47,434 bases of DNA, from positions 1 through 47,434 of the forward strand of contig JAKITO010000026.1 of the NCBI GenBank assembly GCA_021648025.1, given 5' to 3'. A program made the position numbers and the translations under genes. Below, one piece after another: positions 9,432 to 18,791 of this stretch. A model generated the notes under the pieces. That model searched no databases. It was not told the DNA's origin and was given only the letters and a program-made list of their open reading frames with translations. The stretch comes from Paracoccaceae bacterium. Its GTDB lineage: Bacteria; Pseudomonadota; Alphaproteobacteria; Rhodobacterales; Rhodobacteraceae. Every line of letters begins with the position of its first letter. The first letter of the stretch is position 1.

Positions 9432-11305
9432 GCCTGTTTTTCCAAATGTGATCGACGCAGCCAGGACAACAAAAGCGCCAAAGCAGCGGGGGTAATACCT
9501 TCCATCCGACTTGCCTGCGCCAAGGTTTCAGGGCGGGTTTGCGAAAGCTTTTGCCGAAGTTCATTCGACAAGCCCTGAACGACAGCATAATCAAAGTCCA
9601 AAGGGATGACGTGCTTTTCATCTTTCGCAAGCGATTCTACATCTTTTTTCTGGCGCTCGATATAGTGCGCGTATGTCGCATCCCGTTCAATTTGGCGCCG
9701 GGTATCATCATCTACTGCATCCAAATTGGGTATAAGCGGGATCAGATCTTCGCATTTGACCTTCGGAAAGGCCAAAAGATCAAATCCTGTGCGACGCTTG
9801 CCATCCTGGCTTATCCTAATCCCGTGAATGCCGATCTCGGAGGGTGTGAATGTCTTTTTAGTCAATAGATTACGCAAAAAATCAAGTCGGGCAATTTTGT
9901 CTTGGAAAATTGATTTCCTAAGTTCGCCTGCGCAGCCAATTTCAATCGCCAGAGGCGTCAACCGTTGATCTGCATTGTCTGCCCGCAAAGACAGACGAAA
10001 TTCTGCGCGTGATGTAAACATTCTGTATGGCTCGGAAACCCCCCGGGTGGTCAGATCGTCAACCATCACCCCGATATAGCTGTTTGATCGTGTGAATTTC
10101 ACAGGGTTTCGCCCCAAAGCAACCAAAGCCGCGTTCAGCCCCGCAACCAACCCTTGCGCCGCCGCCTCTTCATACCCGGTTGTACCATTGATTTGCCCCG
10201 CAAAATACAGGCCAGGAACATCCTTTACCGCCAACTGAAGCGACAAGGCACGGGGGTCAACATAATCATATTCGATGGCGTATCCCGGTTGCAATATTTT
10301 TGCGTTTTCCAGGCCTACAATCGTCCGCACATAGGCCAACTGAACATCTTCGGGCAAAGACGTTGAAATTCCGTTAGGGTAAACCGTATGCCCCGTCGCC
10401 GTTTCTGGCTCCAGAAATATTTGATGCGACTGTTTTTCAGAAAACCGAACGACCTTATCTTCGATGGACGGGCAATACCTTGGGCCAACCCCGTCGATCT
10501 GTCCGCCATAAATAGCAGACTTACTAAGGTTTTCCTCAATGATTGCATGTGTTTGTGGGTTGGTATGGGTTATTCCGCACGAAACCTGAGGCGCTGTAAC
10601 CGACGTCGACATGAACGAAAACAGCACCGGCGTATCATCGCCCGGCTGGGCTTCCAGAAGGCTCCAGTTGATCGTTCTGCCATCCAACCGTGGGGGCGTG
10701 CCGGTTTTCAGCCTTCCAAGGGGGAGCCCAAATGAATCTATTCTCTCGGCAAGCCTGATTGACGGCGCTTCGCCCATCCGGCCACCCGGAATTGACTTTT
10801 TCCCGATGTGAATGACACCCCTAAGGAAGGTTCCGGTGGTCAAAACAACTTGATTCGCCTTGATGCAAGCCCCGTCGGATAGAATAATGCCAGACACTCG
10901 GTCTTTGACCATATGGAAATCAACAACTTCCCCCAGGACAATTTCCAGGTTCTCTTGGCTTTCCATCATTGCCAGCATTTCAGACTGATAGATACCACGG
11001 TCCGCCTGCGCACGAGGACCTTGTACCGCCGGGCCTTTTCTACGGTTAAGTAGACGGAACTGGATGCCGGCCTTGTCTGCCACAACACCCATTACCCCGT
11101 CCATCGCGTCTATTTCCCTAACCAAATGCCCTTTTCCCAACCCACCAATCGCCGGATTGCAGGACATCACACCGATACCTGCCTTGTTCAGAGTAACAAG
11201 GCAGGTGCTGGCACCCATTCGCGCCGCAGCATGCGCGGCTTCGCATCCGGCATGACCGCCGCCGACCACAATGACATCAAATTGTGAATGTTTCACGTGA
11301 AACAC
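9428..11305 (-). CDS. mnmG: tRNA uridine-5-carboxymethylaminomethyl modification enzyme MnmG
   Basis: MnmG (GidA) works with MnmE to install cmnm5 or nm5 groups on wobble uridine 34, using FAD, NADH and methylene-THF. The 625-residue protein has the FAD dinucleotide fold [19 protein letters not shown] (about 14-32), [21 protein letters not shown], GTFLRGxx[17 protein letters not shown] and FTSRAEFRL. The opening MFHVKH is the translation of the second parS palindrome. It starts 4 bases after the mnmE stop and ends overlapping rsmG. Confidence 0.98.
   Translation of the reverse strand: MFHVKHSQFDVIVVGGGHAGCEAAHAAARMGASTCLVTLNKAGIGVMSCNPAIGGLGKGHLVREIDAMDGVMGVVADKAGIQFRLLNRRKGPAVQGPRAQADRGIYQSEMLAMMESQENLEIVLGEVVDFHMVKDRVSGIILSDGACIKANQVVLTTGTFLRGVIHIGKKSIPGGRMGEAPSIRLAERIDSFGLPLGRLKTGTPPRLDGRTINWSLLEAQPGDDTPVLFSFMSTSVTAPQVSCGITHTNPQTHAIIEENLSKSAIYGGQIDGVGPRYCPSIEDKVVRFSEKQSHQIFLEPETATGHTVYPNGISTSLPEDVQLAYVRTIVGLENAKILQPGYAIEYDYVDPRALSLQLAVKDVPGLYFAGQINGTTGYEEAAAQGLVAGLNAALVALGRNPVKFTRSNSYIGVMVDDLTTRGVSEPYRMFTSRAEFRLSLRADNADQRLTPLAIEIGCAGELRKSIFQDKIARLDFLRNLLTKKTFTPSEIGIHGIRISQDGKRRTGFDLLAFPKVKCEDLIPLIPNLDAVDDDTRRQIERDATYAHYIERQKKDVESLAKDEKHVIPLDFDYAVVQGLSNELRQKLSQTRPETLAQASRMEGITPAALALLLSWLRRSHLEKQA
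11289..11304. promoter_or_regulatory. parS site 2, at the mnmG start codon
   Basis: A second perfect TGTTTCACGTGAAACA, covering the mnmG initiation region so that the ATG lies just in front of the core and codons 2-6 are encoded by it. About 3.5 kb from the inferred origin and 1.9 kb from parS site 1. Confidence 0.95.
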
Positions 11306-11308
11306 TCC

Positions 11309-12595
11309 CTATTTACCCAAGCAAAAACTGGAAAAAATCTCATCCAGCAGATTTTCAACATCAATCCGGCCAACCAGTGATTCTAGCGCCCGGATAGCGC
11401 CACGCAGCTCTTCTGCCGCCACATCATAAAAATCTGGTCCGTTTTCAAGTATACGTCGACCGGCCTTTAGACTGATAAGAGCGTCCCGCATGGCGTTTCT
11501 ATGCCTTTCCCGCGTGGCAATTCCAGCACTTCCCGTTCGCTGGGTCAATACCGCCGCAATACGCTCAATCAATTCATCAACACCGTCACCCGTCAGTCCG
11601 GAAACCGCCCCGTGTTTATCTACCCGTGTATCCAGTTTCGGGCGCACATGAATATCTCCCTCTTGCATGGGAATATCAAGATCTCTTGCTTCTTCGACAA
11701 GAAACACCCGGATATCCGCCTTTTCTGCTCTTGATTTTGCAAGATCAATGCCTTTGCCCTCAACAAAATCGCTGGTTTCCCGAATGCCGGCGGTGTCCAG
11801 TAATGTCACTGGCAACCCGGCCAGATCCATCCTCACTTCGATTACATCCCTTGTTGTGCCTTCAAATTCAGAGGTAATCGCAGCCTCGCGCCCGGCTAAG
11901 GTATTCAAAAGGGTGGATTTTCCGACATTAGGCGGGCCGACAATGGCAACCTCAAATCCGCATCGGATGCGTTCGGCGATAACCACGCCCGCCAACTCTT
12001 GTTCCAGATCGGCACAAACCGAGGCAAGCAAAGCATCAACTTCCGGGGTCACATCAACTGGCACGTCTTCATCAGCAAAATCTATGGTTGCTTCTATCAA
12101 ACCCGCCGCACGGATCAGTTTCAGGCGCCAACGCTCTGCGGCATCGCCCAACGCACCATCAAGCAACCTCTGGGCCTGACACCTTTGCGCTTCGGTTTCG
12201 GCGTCAATCAGGTCGGCCAGGCCTTCGACCTGGGCCAGGTTCATCTTGCCATTTTCCATCGCCCTGCGGGTAAATTCACCCGGCAAAGCCAGCCGCACGC
12301 CTTCAATGTCGGACAAGGTTTGCAAAACCGACGTAACAATCGCGATACTACCGTGAAGTTGCAGCTCTGCGATGTCTTCTCCGGTAAAGCTGGCCGGACC
12401 CTGAAAGGTTAGGATTAACGCTTGATCCAAAACCTCTCTGGATTTATTCACAAGTGTTTTCAGGCACATACCGCGTTTAGGCAGCCTGGACTGGCAAAGC
12501 ATCCCTGCCACCCTATGCGCATCGGGCCCGGATATCCGAACAACCGCGACACCCGCCTTACCCTGAGCGCTGGCCAATGCAAAAATGGTGTCCAT
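11309..12595 (-). CDS. mnmE: tRNA modification GTPase MnmE
   Basis: MnmE (TrmE) is the GTPase partner of MnmG in wobble-uridine modification. The 428-residue protein has an N-terminal formyl-THF-binding domain (start MDTIFALAS, with [17 protein letters not shown]), a central G domain with G1 GPPNVGKST and G3 DTAGIRET, and the C-terminal FCLGK, the family's functional CxGK end. It lies directly upstream of mnmG with a 3-base gap, in an mnmE-mnmG-rsmG-parA-parB run. Confidence 0.97.
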   Translation of the reverse strand: MDTIFALASAQGKAGVAVVRISGPDAHRVAGMLCQSRLPKRGMCLKTLVNKSREVLDQALILTFQGPASFTGEDIAELQLHGSIAIVTSVLQTLSDIEGVRLALPGEFTRRAMENGKMNLAQVEGLADLIDAETEAQRCQAQRLLDGALGDAAERWRLKLIRAAGLIEATIDFADEDVPVDVTPEVDALLASVCADLEQELAGVVIAERIRCGFEVAIVGPPNVGKSTLLNTLAGREAAITSEFEGTTRDVIEVRMDLAGLPVTLLDTAGIRETSDFVEGKGIDLAKSRAEKADIRVFLVEEARDLDIPMQEGDIHVRPKLDTRVDKHGAVSGLTGDGVDELIERIAAVLTQRTGSAGIATRERHRNAMRDALISLKAGRRILENGPDFYDVAAEELRGAIRALESLVGRIDVENLLDEIFSSFCLGK

Positions 12596-12622
12596 TTGCG
12601 GGCCTCACATGATTAGAACAGA

Positions 12623-13894
12623 TCAGGTATTCATCGAATCAAAGAAATCTTCATTTGTTTTGGTCTGCTTCAGCTTTGACAGCAAGAATTCCACCGCATC
12701 AACCGTGCCCATCGGATTAAGGATGCGCCGCAAAACAAACGTCTTTTGCAGGTTCAGCTTGTCGACCAGCAATTCCTCTTTGCGGGTGCCGGATTTCTGG
12801 ATGTCGATGGCAGGATAAACCCGTTTGTCCGAAATCTTGCGATCCAGAACAATTTCAGAGTTGCCAGTGCCTTTGAATTCTTCAAAGATCACTTCGTCCA
12901 TCCGACTGCCGGTATCAATCAGCGCCGTGGCGATAATGGTCAGCGACCCACCCTCTTCGATGTTACGTGCTGCACCAAAGAACCGCTTGGGGCGTTGCAG
13001 CGCGTTGGCATCGACACCACCGGTCAGAACCTTGCCCGACGAGGGCACCACAGTGTTAAAGGCGCGACCAAGGCGGGTGATCGAATCCAACAGGATCACC
13101 ACATCGCGTTTATGTTCAACCAAACGCTTGGCCTTTTCGATGACCATTTCGCTGACGGCTACGTGACGGGTAGCAGGTTCATCAAAGGTTGACGATACCA
13201 CCTCGCCTTTGACCGAACGCTGCATGTCGGTAACTTCTTCGGGGCGCTCATCAATCAGCAGGACGATCAGATAACATTCAGGATGATTTACCTCGATCGA
13301 ACGAGCTATATTCTGCAAAATCATCGTCTTACCGGTTCTTGGCGGGGCGACCACCAAACATCTTTGACCTTTGCCAATTGGTGCCACAAGGTCAATCACC
13401 CGTGCCGTCCGGTCCTTTCCCGGGTCCAGATCAATCTCAAGTTTAAGGCGTTCATCCGGGTAAAGCGGCGTTAGATTATCAAAGGCAATCTTGTGCTGGG
13501 CCTTTTCCGGGTCATCAAAGTTGATCTGCGTTATGCTTGTCATCGCAAAATAACGTTCGTTTTCTTCCGGCGCCTTGATGATGCCATCAACCGTGTCACC
13601 GGTACGAAGCGAAAATTTGCGGATCATTTCATGCGAAACATAGATGTCGTCCGGGCCTGGCAGATAATTTGCCTCGGGTGACCTTAGAAATCCAAATCCG
13701 TCCTGCAAAAGTTCAAGCACACCGTCGCCTGATATTTCCCAGCCTTCGTCGGCCCTCTCGCGCAGGACCTGGAACATGATCTCGCCTTTACGCATTGTCG
13801 ATGCGTTTTCGATCTCAAGCTCTTCGGCAATTGCCAAAAGGTCTTTGGGTTTGGTGGCCTTAAGGTCGGCCAGGGCCAGGGTTTCAACGGTCAT
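12623..13894 (-). CDS. rho: Transcription termination factor Rho
   Basis: Rho is a hexameric RNA helicase that terminates transcription at rut sites. The start is set at the CAT 13892-13894 ([12 protein letters not shown]), giving 423 residues. An upstream start at 13939 would add 15 residues not seen in relatives, and GGAC lies at a suitable distance before this ATG. Seen: an N-terminal helical domain, the cold-shock RNA-binding domain ([16 protein letters not shown]), Walker [13 protein letters not shown], and the Q/R-loop regions ending in [12 protein letters not shown]. It is transcribed away from the origin. Confidence 0.97.
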   Translation of the reverse strand: MTVETLALADLKATKPKDLLAIAEELEIENASTMRKGEIMFQVLRERADEGWEISGDGVLELLQDGFGFLRSPEANYLPGPDDIYVSHEMIRKFSLRTGDTVDGIIKAPEENERYFAMTSITQINFDDPEKAQHKIAFDNLTPLYPDERLKLEIDLDPGKDRTARVIDLVAPIGKGQRCLVVAPPRTGKTMILQNIARSIEVNHPECYLIVLLIDERPEEVTDMQRSVKGEVVSSTFDEPATRHVAVSEMVIEKAKRLVEHKRDVVILLDSITRLGRAFNTVVPSSGKVLTGGVDANALQRPKRFFGAARNIEEGGSLTIIATALIDTGSRMDEVIFEEFKGTGNSEIVLDRKISDKRVYPAIDIQKSGTRKEELLVDKLNLQKTFVLRRILNPMGTVDAVEFLLSKLKQTKTNEDFFDSMNT

Positions 13895-14017
13895 TATAAA
13901 ACGTCCTATCAGCACCCCAATCGGGATGCCGTTTAACAACAGAAATGGAAGGCGCTTTGTCCGGACGGACTAGCTAGGCGGTTCTTAGGCCTGGTCGGGG
14001 GTGAAGTCAATCCGGGC

Positions 14018-14470
14018 TTAGAATTTCAGAACAACAGACAGCACGATGATCACCATCAAAACGGTCGGTACCTCGTTCATCAACCTGAATTGCCGACCGG
14101 TCATGTTGTTTGACCCATTCGCCAATTCTTTGCGTTTACGACTTAGCCACATGTGAAAGATGGTCATGGCCAGAACTGACGCGCCTTTGGTCCACGGCCA
14201 GACCCCGGCCCAATCAACGACGCCAGGAATAATCACCAACATCAGGCCAAAGATCCAGGTGACAATCATCGCCGGGTTCATGATCACCCGTAGCAGTTTT
14301 TTTTCCATGGATTGGAATATCAGGGCGATCTTTTGATCGTTGCCTGCCTGTTCGACGTGGTTCACAAACAATCGGGGCAAGTACAACAGGCCAGCCATCC
14401 ATGATATCACCGCCAGAATGTGTACGGCCCTGATCCAGGGATAAAGGGATATCAGTAAATCGGTCATCAA
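14018..14470 (-). CDS. hemJ: Protoporphyrinogen IX oxidase HemJ
   Basis: HemJ oxidises protoporphyrinogen IX to protoporphyrin IX in the heme/bacteriochlorophyll pathway at the inner membrane. The 150-residue protein has about four membrane segments (around 7-30, 60-82, 87-110, 130-149). The first carries the conserved histidine in RAVHILAVISWMAGLLYLPRLF, and a second block is KLLRVIMNPAM. Start at 14470 or the next Met at 14467. It is the first gene left of the inferred oriC. In some alphaproteobacteria hemE is next to the origin; it is not in this window. Confidence 0.93.
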   Translation of the reverse strand: MMTDLLISLYPWIRAVHILAVISWMAGLLYLPRLFVNHVEQAGNDQKIALIFQSMEKKLLRVIMNPAMIVTWIFGLMLVIIPGVVDWAGVWPWTKGASVLAMTIFHMWLSRKRKELANGSNNMTGRQFRLMNEVPTVLMVIIVLSVVLKF

Positions 14471-14550
14471 GGGTTCCCGGACTTTGCGGCCTTCCTAATA
14501 ATAATATATATAGAAAGAAAGGATGATGATGATGTAAGGGAATGGAATTC

Positions 14551-14559
14551 TGTGGATCA
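14551..14559 (-). promoter_or_regulatory. DnaA box, one mismatch
   Basis: TGTGGATCA on the plus strand; its complement TGATCCACA differs from TTATCCACA at one position. It is in opposite orientation to the perfect box 17 bases away. Confidence 0.55.
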
Positions 14560-14576
14560 TTGCCTTGCCCCACTGA

Positions 14577-14585
14577 TTATCCACA
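14577..14585 (+). promoter_or_regulatory. DnaA box, perfect consensus
   Basis: TTATCCACA, identical to the high-affinity DnaA box. It lies between the two AT-rich tracts of the hemJ-maf gap. Confidence 0.8.
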
Positions 14586-14613
14586 AAGAAATGCGGTTGT
14601 GTGGCAAAAAGGT

Positions 14614-14660
14614 GTATTTTTTACAAGGTATATATTTTACAATTAATTACAACAAGTTAC
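14614..14660. other. AT-rich tract, candidate DNA unwinding element
   Basis: A run of about 47 bases almost entirely A/T (TATTTTTTACAAGG, then TATATATTTTAC, then AATTAATTAC), in a genome whose coding DNA here is clearly GC-rich. It sits 28 bases right of the perfect DnaA box, the usual geometry for initial strand opening. A second AT tract is at 14496-14520. Confidence 0.6.
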
Positions 14661-14719
14661 TAGGATAGCTGGTTGGATTGTCCTGAGGGTAACTTGGGTA
14701 TAAAACCATCACAACAGGT

Positions 14720-14728
14720 CTATGCACA
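14720..14728 (+). promoter_or_regulatory. DnaA box, one mismatch
   Basis: CTATGCACA, one change from TTATNCACA. A weaker element, CTGTCCACA (two changes), follows at 14744-14752. Confidence 0.5.
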
Positions 14729-14851
14729 AAGGCAAAGTTATCCCTGTCCACAGAGGATGAAACCATGCAAAACTTGGGATCAATCGGCAAGATACTCTTG
14801 TCTTGCAAGGTTACGGGAAATTCGGGAAACCTGTCACCAACACCACAGTCA

Positions 14852-14860
14852 TTATACACA
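14852..14860 (+). promoter_or_regulatory. DnaA box TTATACACA
   Basis: TTATACACA fits TTATNCACA exactly. It ends 11 bases before the chosen maf start, so it could also let DnaA influence maf transcription. Confidence 0.75.
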
Positions 14861-14871
14861 GGGTTTTCCCC

Positions 14872-15471
14872 ATGCTTATGCCCATAGTCCTTGCCTCAGG
14901 TTCGACCATTCGGGCCCAAATGCTGCGTAACGCCGGCGTTGAGTTTTCAGTCATGGTTCCTGATGTCGACGAAAATGCGCTGAAACAGTCCATGATAAAC
15001 GAGAACACCCTGCCCTGTGACATAGCGGATGCGCTGGCCGCAATGAAGGCGCATAAGGTTAGCGGCAAGGCGGCTGGAAACCTGGTTATCGGCTGTGATC
15101 AGGTGCTGGATTTCAAGGGTCAGATGATGTCCAAACCCACGTCCCCGGATCAGGCGTTTGCGCAGCTTTGTGCCCTGCGCGCGGACAATCACACCCTGTT
15201 TTCCGCGGCCGTCATCTATCAGGATCAACAGCCGGTTTGGCGCCATGTTGGGCAGGTTACGCTGTATATGCGGGCAAGTTCGGATGACTACCTTAAGGGT
15301 TATGTCGACCGGAACTGGGACAGCATCTGCCATTGTGTCGGTGCATACCTGCTGGAAGCAGAAGGGGTCCGGCTATTTGACCGCATTGACGGGGATTACT
15401 TTACCGTTCTGGGTATGCCATTGCTGGAGATACTCAATTATCTGACACACCAGGGGGTCATTGCCGCATGA
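14872..15471 (+). CDS. maf: Maf-family nucleoside triphosphate pyrophosphatase
   Basis: Maf proteins hydrolyse dTTP/UTP or modified pyrimidine triphosphates and have been linked to septum inhibition. I chose the ATG at 14872 (MLMPIVLASGS; a second ATG is at 14878), giving about 199 residues with the N-terminal LASGSTIRAQML, the catalytic GCDQVL segment, and DGDYFTVLGMPLLEIL. A start at 14803 would add 23 residues with no family match that would be encoded by DnaA-box DNA. CAGGG 8-9 bases ahead can serve as ribosome binding site. It is the first gene right of oriC and heads maf-aroE-coaE-dnaQ. Confidence 0.93.
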   Translation: MLMPIVLASGSTIRAQMLRNAGVEFSVMVPDVDENALKQSMINENTLPCDIADALAAMKAHKVSGKAAGNLVIGCDQVLDFKGQMMSKPTSPDQAFAQLCALRADNHTLFSAAVIYQDQQPVWRHVGQVTLYMRASSDDYLKGYVDRNWDSICHCVGAYLLEAEGVRLFDRIDGDYFTVLGMPLLEILNYLTHQGVIAA

Positions 15472-16301
15472 GTGATTCGCGCATTCCATTGGCAGGGGTC
15501 ATTGGCTCACCCATTGCCCATTCCCGGTCGCCCCGGCTGCAAAACTACTGGCTTAAAAGGTATGGCATTCAGGGGCATTACATTCCGATGGATGTGGCCC
15601 GGGAGGATCTGGAAAATGTGATCCGAACCTTGCCGAAACTGGGGTTTGTCGGGGTGAATATCACCATTCCCTATAAAGAAACCGTGATGGGTATCGTGGA
15701 TCAGATTACTGATCGGGCCACGTTGATTGGCGCGGCTAACACACTGATTTTCCGTCGGGATGGCAAGATTCATGCCGATAACACCGATGGCTATGGGTTT
15801 TTCGAAAACCTGCGATCCAATGCACCCGATTGGGATCCCAAGGCTGGTCCGGTGGTTGTGCTTGGTGCCGGGGGTGCCGCGCGGGCGGTGGTTGCTTCGC
15901 TGAACGGCGCCGGGGTGCCCGAGATCTTGTTGTGCAATCGCACAAGGGCCCGCGCCGAGCGGCTGAAACAGGACTTTGGTCTGAGGGTCACGGTTGTCGA
16001 CTGGGTTCAGGCCGGAAACATTATTGAAAACGCAGAATTGGTGGTGAACACAACGTCGCTGGGGATGACGGGCAAGCCGGAAATGCGGTTGCCGCTGGAT
16101 GGATTGCGCAAGGGCATGACGGTTACGGATCTGGTGTATTCGCCGTTGAAAACCCACCTGCTGCAAACAGCGGAAACCGCCGGATGCACGGTGGTGGACG
16201 GTTTGGGTATGTTGCTGCACCAGGCGGTGCCAGGGTTTGAACGCTGGTTCGGTGTGCGCCCGGACGTTGATGATGCCACCCGCGCTGCGGTAATGGCATG
16301 A
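15468..16301 (+). CDS. aroE: Shikimate dehydrogenase AroE
   Basis: Reduces 3-dehydroshikimate to shikimate with NADPH in aromatic amino-acid synthesis. The 277-residue protein has GSPIAHSRSPRLQNYW (shikimate site, about 12-27), NITIPYKE with catalytic Lys, NTDGYGF, the NADP fold VVLGAGGAARAVV and the NRTxxRAxxL phosphate-recognition segment. It overlaps maf by 4 bases (ATGA) and coaE by 4. Confidence 0.97.
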   Translation: MSDSRIPLAGVIGSPIAHSRSPRLQNYWLKRYGIQGHYIPMDVAREDLENVIRTLPKLGFVGVNITIPYKETVMGIVDQITDRATLIGAANTLIFRRDGKIHADNTDGYGFFENLRSNAPDWDPKAGPVVVLGAGGAARAVVASLNGAGVPEILLCNRTRARAERLKQDFGLRVTVVDWVQAGNIIENAELVVNTTSLGMTGKPEMRLPLDGLRKGMTVTDLVYSPLKTHLLQTAETAGCTVVDGLGMLLHQAVPGFERWFGVRPDVDDATRAAVMA

Positions 16302-16891
16302 GTTTTGCGCTTGGTCTTACCGGCTCGATTGGTATGGGAAAATCGACCACAGCAGGCATGTTTGCCGATCTGGGCTGTGATGTCTGGGATGCAGATGCGG
16401 CTGTTCACCGGCTTTATGGCGTGGGCGGGTTGGCGGTTGCCCCTCTTGGAGATCAGTTTCCATCGGCGATAATTGACAACGCGGTCAGCCGGGATGCGCT
16501 AAAGCGTATCATTGCCGAAACCCCGGATAGTTTGAAAGTGATCGAACAGGTTGTACATCCATTGTTGGCCAGGGACAGGGCCGAATTTCGCAAATCCGCT
16601 CGCTCTGACATTTTGGTTTTTGACATTCCCTTGCTGTATGAAACCGGCGGAGATAGCCTGATGGATGCCGTTGTAGTAGTGTCTGTTTCAGGGGAAATTC
16701 AGGATTCCCGTGTGATGGAGCGCGAGACAATGACCCCTGCACAATTTCAACAAATTAAGAAAAACCAAATGCCGGACGCTGAAAAACGGGCACGGGCGGA
16801 TTATGTCATAATCACCGACGCAATTGATCATGCCCGCCAGCAGGTGCAAAATATAATCAAGGAAATCAAATCAAGGGGCGGATATGCGTGA
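16298..16891 (+). CDS. coaE: Dephospho-CoA kinase CoaE
   Basis: Phosphorylates the 3'-hydroxyl of dephospho-CoA, the last step of CoA synthesis. 197 residues with P-loop [17 protein letters not shown] (about 6-22), [19 protein letters not shown] and [10 protein letters not shown], all typical. ATGA overlap with aroE; overlaps dnaQ by 8 bases. Confidence 0.96.
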   Translation: MSFALGLTGSIGMGKSTTAGMFADLGCDVWDADAAVHRLYGVGGLAVAPLGDQFPSAIIDNAVSRDALKRIIAETPDSLKVIEQVVHPLLARDRAEFRKSARSDILVFDIPLLYETGGDSLMDAVVVVSVSGEIQDSRVMERETMTPAQFQQIKKNQMPDAEKRARADYVIITDAIDHARQQVQNIIKEIKSRGGYA

Positions 16892-17567
16892 GGTTGTTCT
16901 TGATACGGAAACCACCGGATTTGATCCGGGCACTGGCGACCGGATTGTCGAAATCGGCTGTGTCGAGCTGTTTAATCATATGGCCACCGGCAAGACCTTT
17001 CATCAATACATAAACCCCGAACGCGACATGCCCGAAGGTGCGTTTGAGGTGCATGGCCTAAGTTCCAGTTTTCTGGCGGACAAACCGGTTTTTGCCAAAA
17101 TTGGTCAGGCCTTCATGGATTTTATCGGTGATTCCAGGCTGGTGATCCACAACGCCAGCTTTGACATGAAATTCCTCAACGCCGAGTTGGGTTGGGTTAA
17201 ACTGCCGCAATTGCCGATGGAGCGCGCCATCGACACCCTGGCGATCGCCCGCAAAAAGTTCCCCGGCTCTCCGGCGTCACTTGATGCTTTGTGCCGTCGG
17301 TTCAAAATCGACACATCGGCACGTACGCTTCATGGCGCGTTGCTTGATTCAGAAATCCTGGCTGAGGTATATCTGGAACTTGTTGGCGGGCGGCAACCCG
17401 ATTTTGGCCTGTCGACCAGACCAGATCCCGCACAATCAAACGGCCAGGAAGAATGGCGTGCAAAACCCCGCCCTACCGGGTTACCCAATCGGATAACGCA
17501 GGCAGAGCAAGGCGCGCATGACGTATTTGTCGAAAAGTTGGGCAAAGATACCCTGTGGAACCGCTAG
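16884..17567 (+). CDS. dnaQ: DNA polymerase III epsilon subunit (proofreading exonuclease)
   Basis: The 3'-5' exonuclease that proofreads for the replicative polymerase. The 227-residue protein has Exo [12 protein letters not shown] (about 5-15), Exo [18 protein letters not shown], and Exo [18 protein letters not shown] with the HxxxxxD pair. A C-terminal tail (about 180-227) would hold the polymerase contact. It ends sharing the palindromic stop CTAG with convergent secB. Confidence 0.96.
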   Translation: MREVVLDTETTGFDPGTGDRIVEIGCVELFNHMATGKTFHQYINPERDMPEGAFEVHGLSSSFLADKPVFAKIGQAFMDFIGDSRLVIHNASFDMKFLNAELGWVKLPQLPMERAIDTLAIARKKFPGSPASLDALCRRFKIDTSARTLHGALLDSEILAEVYLELVGGRQPDFGLSTRPDPAQSNGQEEWRAKPRPTGLPNRITQAEQGAHDVFVEKLGKDTLWNR

Positions 17568-18103
17568 GCGTCGGCCTTGGGCTTGTCCCCGGCGGCCGCC
17601 TTAGCCGCTTGTTGGCGGGCCATTTCGGCGCGATAAATCTGGATAAAGTCGATATTGTCCATGTTCAGCGGCGGATAACCGCCATCACGGGTCACGTCGC
17701 TGACGATCCGGCGCAGGAACGGGAACAACATCCGCGGGCATTCGATCAACAGATAGGGGTGCATCTGGTCGTCGGGTACACCGGCAATCTGAAAAATCCC
17801 GGCGTATTCGATTTCCATCAGAAACAGGACATCACCGCTTTCCTTGGCCTTGGATTCGATGTTCAGCTTGATAACCACCTCAAACTGCCCGTCGACCTGG
17901 CGCTTTTTCGCATCCAGATTGACCTGAACGCTGACATCGGGCTGCACGTCACCTGACGCACCCTTTTGTGCCATCACGTTTTCGAATGACAAATCGCGCA
18001 CGAACTGACCCAGAATTTTCATCTGAACCGCTGGCGGAGTCGCCTCTGCCCCACCCTTGGATCCGTCTATCTGACCATTACCGTTTGCGCCGTTTTCCGC
18101 CAT
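17564..18103 (-). CDS. secB: Protein-export chaperone SecB
   Basis: SecB keeps preproteins unfolded and hands them to SecA. The start is the ATG at 18103 ([11 protein letters not shown]), preceded by AGGAG at good spacing, giving 179 residues; an upstream frame start at 18124 lacks this support. Core motifs: [49 protein letters not shown]. The N-terminus (about 20 residues) and the C-terminal tail ([13 protein letters not shown]) are low complexity. Confidence 0.96.
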   Translation of the reverse strand: MAENGANGNGQIDGSKGGAEATPPAVQMKILGQFVRDLSFENVMAQKGASGDVQPDVSVQVNLDAKKRQVDGQFEVVIKLNIESKAKESGDVLFLMEIEYAGIFQIAGVPDDQMHPYLLIECPRMLFPFLRRIVSDVTRDGGYPPLNMDNIDFIQIYRAEMARQQAAKAAAGDKPKADA

Positions 18104-18158
18104 TGGAATTCTCCTGAATATCAAAATCGCGCCTGCTTACCAGCTTGGCGATTGCACC

Positions 18159-18671
18159 TCAATGGCGCTTGGGCCGGTCAACCCAGCCCGATGGTTTGGA
18201 CGGTTCATTATCCGCCTTCACCTCTTCAAAGTCGGCATCAATGATGTCGTCCCGACTATAGGTTGGGTGGACCGTATTCGGACCCTGCCCAGATCCCGGC
18301 CTTGTACCCATCCGAAACTGGGCAACCTTCACCTTATTGCGAAGATAGTGAAAGAAGGCCATGCGAACCGGCGGCATCAGCAAGGCACAGCCAACCGCAT
18401 CGGTGAAAAACCCAGGGGTCAGCAACAATGCCCCCGCCACCAGAATCATTGCGCCGTGCGCCAGGGGTTCTGTCGGGTCGTTCAGGGTCGAGAACGAATT
18501 TTGCAACTGCCCCAACGCCAAACGCCCCTGTGTGCGCACCAGCCAGGTGCCCAAAACTGCCGTCAGAACCACAATTGCCAGTGTCGGCCACAGGCCAATT
18601 GCGCCGCCTATCTGAATAAACAGGGCAATTTCGATGATAGGCACCATCAAAAAGGCGATGAACAGATACAT
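18159..18671 (-). CDS. fxsA: FxsA family inner-membrane protein
   Basis: FxsA is a cytoplasmic-membrane protein known from suppression of F-plasmid exclusion of phage T7; its physiological job is unclear. Start at 18671 (MYLFIAFLMVPIIEI), giving 170 residues; the frame extends 47 codons further but that stretch has no family character. Three or four membrane segments: about 2-20, 25-46, 68-90 and a shorter one after. The family blocks PIIEIALFIQIGGAIG and GALLLTPGFFTDAVG are clear. The soluble C-terminal tail (about 115-170) is acidic and Pro-rich. Confidence 0.9.
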   Translation of the reverse strand: MYLFIAFLMVPIIEIALFIQIGGAIGLWPTLAIVVLTAVLGTWLVRTQGRLALGQLQNSFSTLNDPTEPLAHGAMILVAGALLLTPGFFTDAVGCALLMPPVRMAFFHYLRNKVKVAQFRMGTRPGSGQGPNTVHPTYSRDDIIDADFEEVKADNEPSKPSGWVDRPKRH

Positions 18672-18791
18672 TTTGCAAGATTCCCTTATAAATTTGTCAC
18701 GGTGGACTTGACCCCGCCTGTCACCTACATAAGTGCCAGATGCACGGCTTTCAAAGCTGAAAGCAAAAAAATACCCTGTTATGAGGACTAA

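Larger units (their letters stand above)
14480..14871. other. probable chromosomal replication origin (oriC)
   Basis: About 390 bases without a gene between the divergent hemJ and maf. It contains a perfect DnaA box TTATCCACA (14577-14585), TTATACACA (14852-14860), one-mismatch boxes at 14551-14559 (reverse) and 14720-14728, a looser one at 14744-14752, and two AT-rich tracts (14496-14520 and 14614-14660) suited to be the unwinding element. parABS sits within 6 kb to the left. Genes on both sides are read outward and the G/C balance of plus-strand coding sequence reverses across it. Boundaries are approximate. Identification rests on box density, context and skew, not on a measured start of replication. 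Confidence 0.85.
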
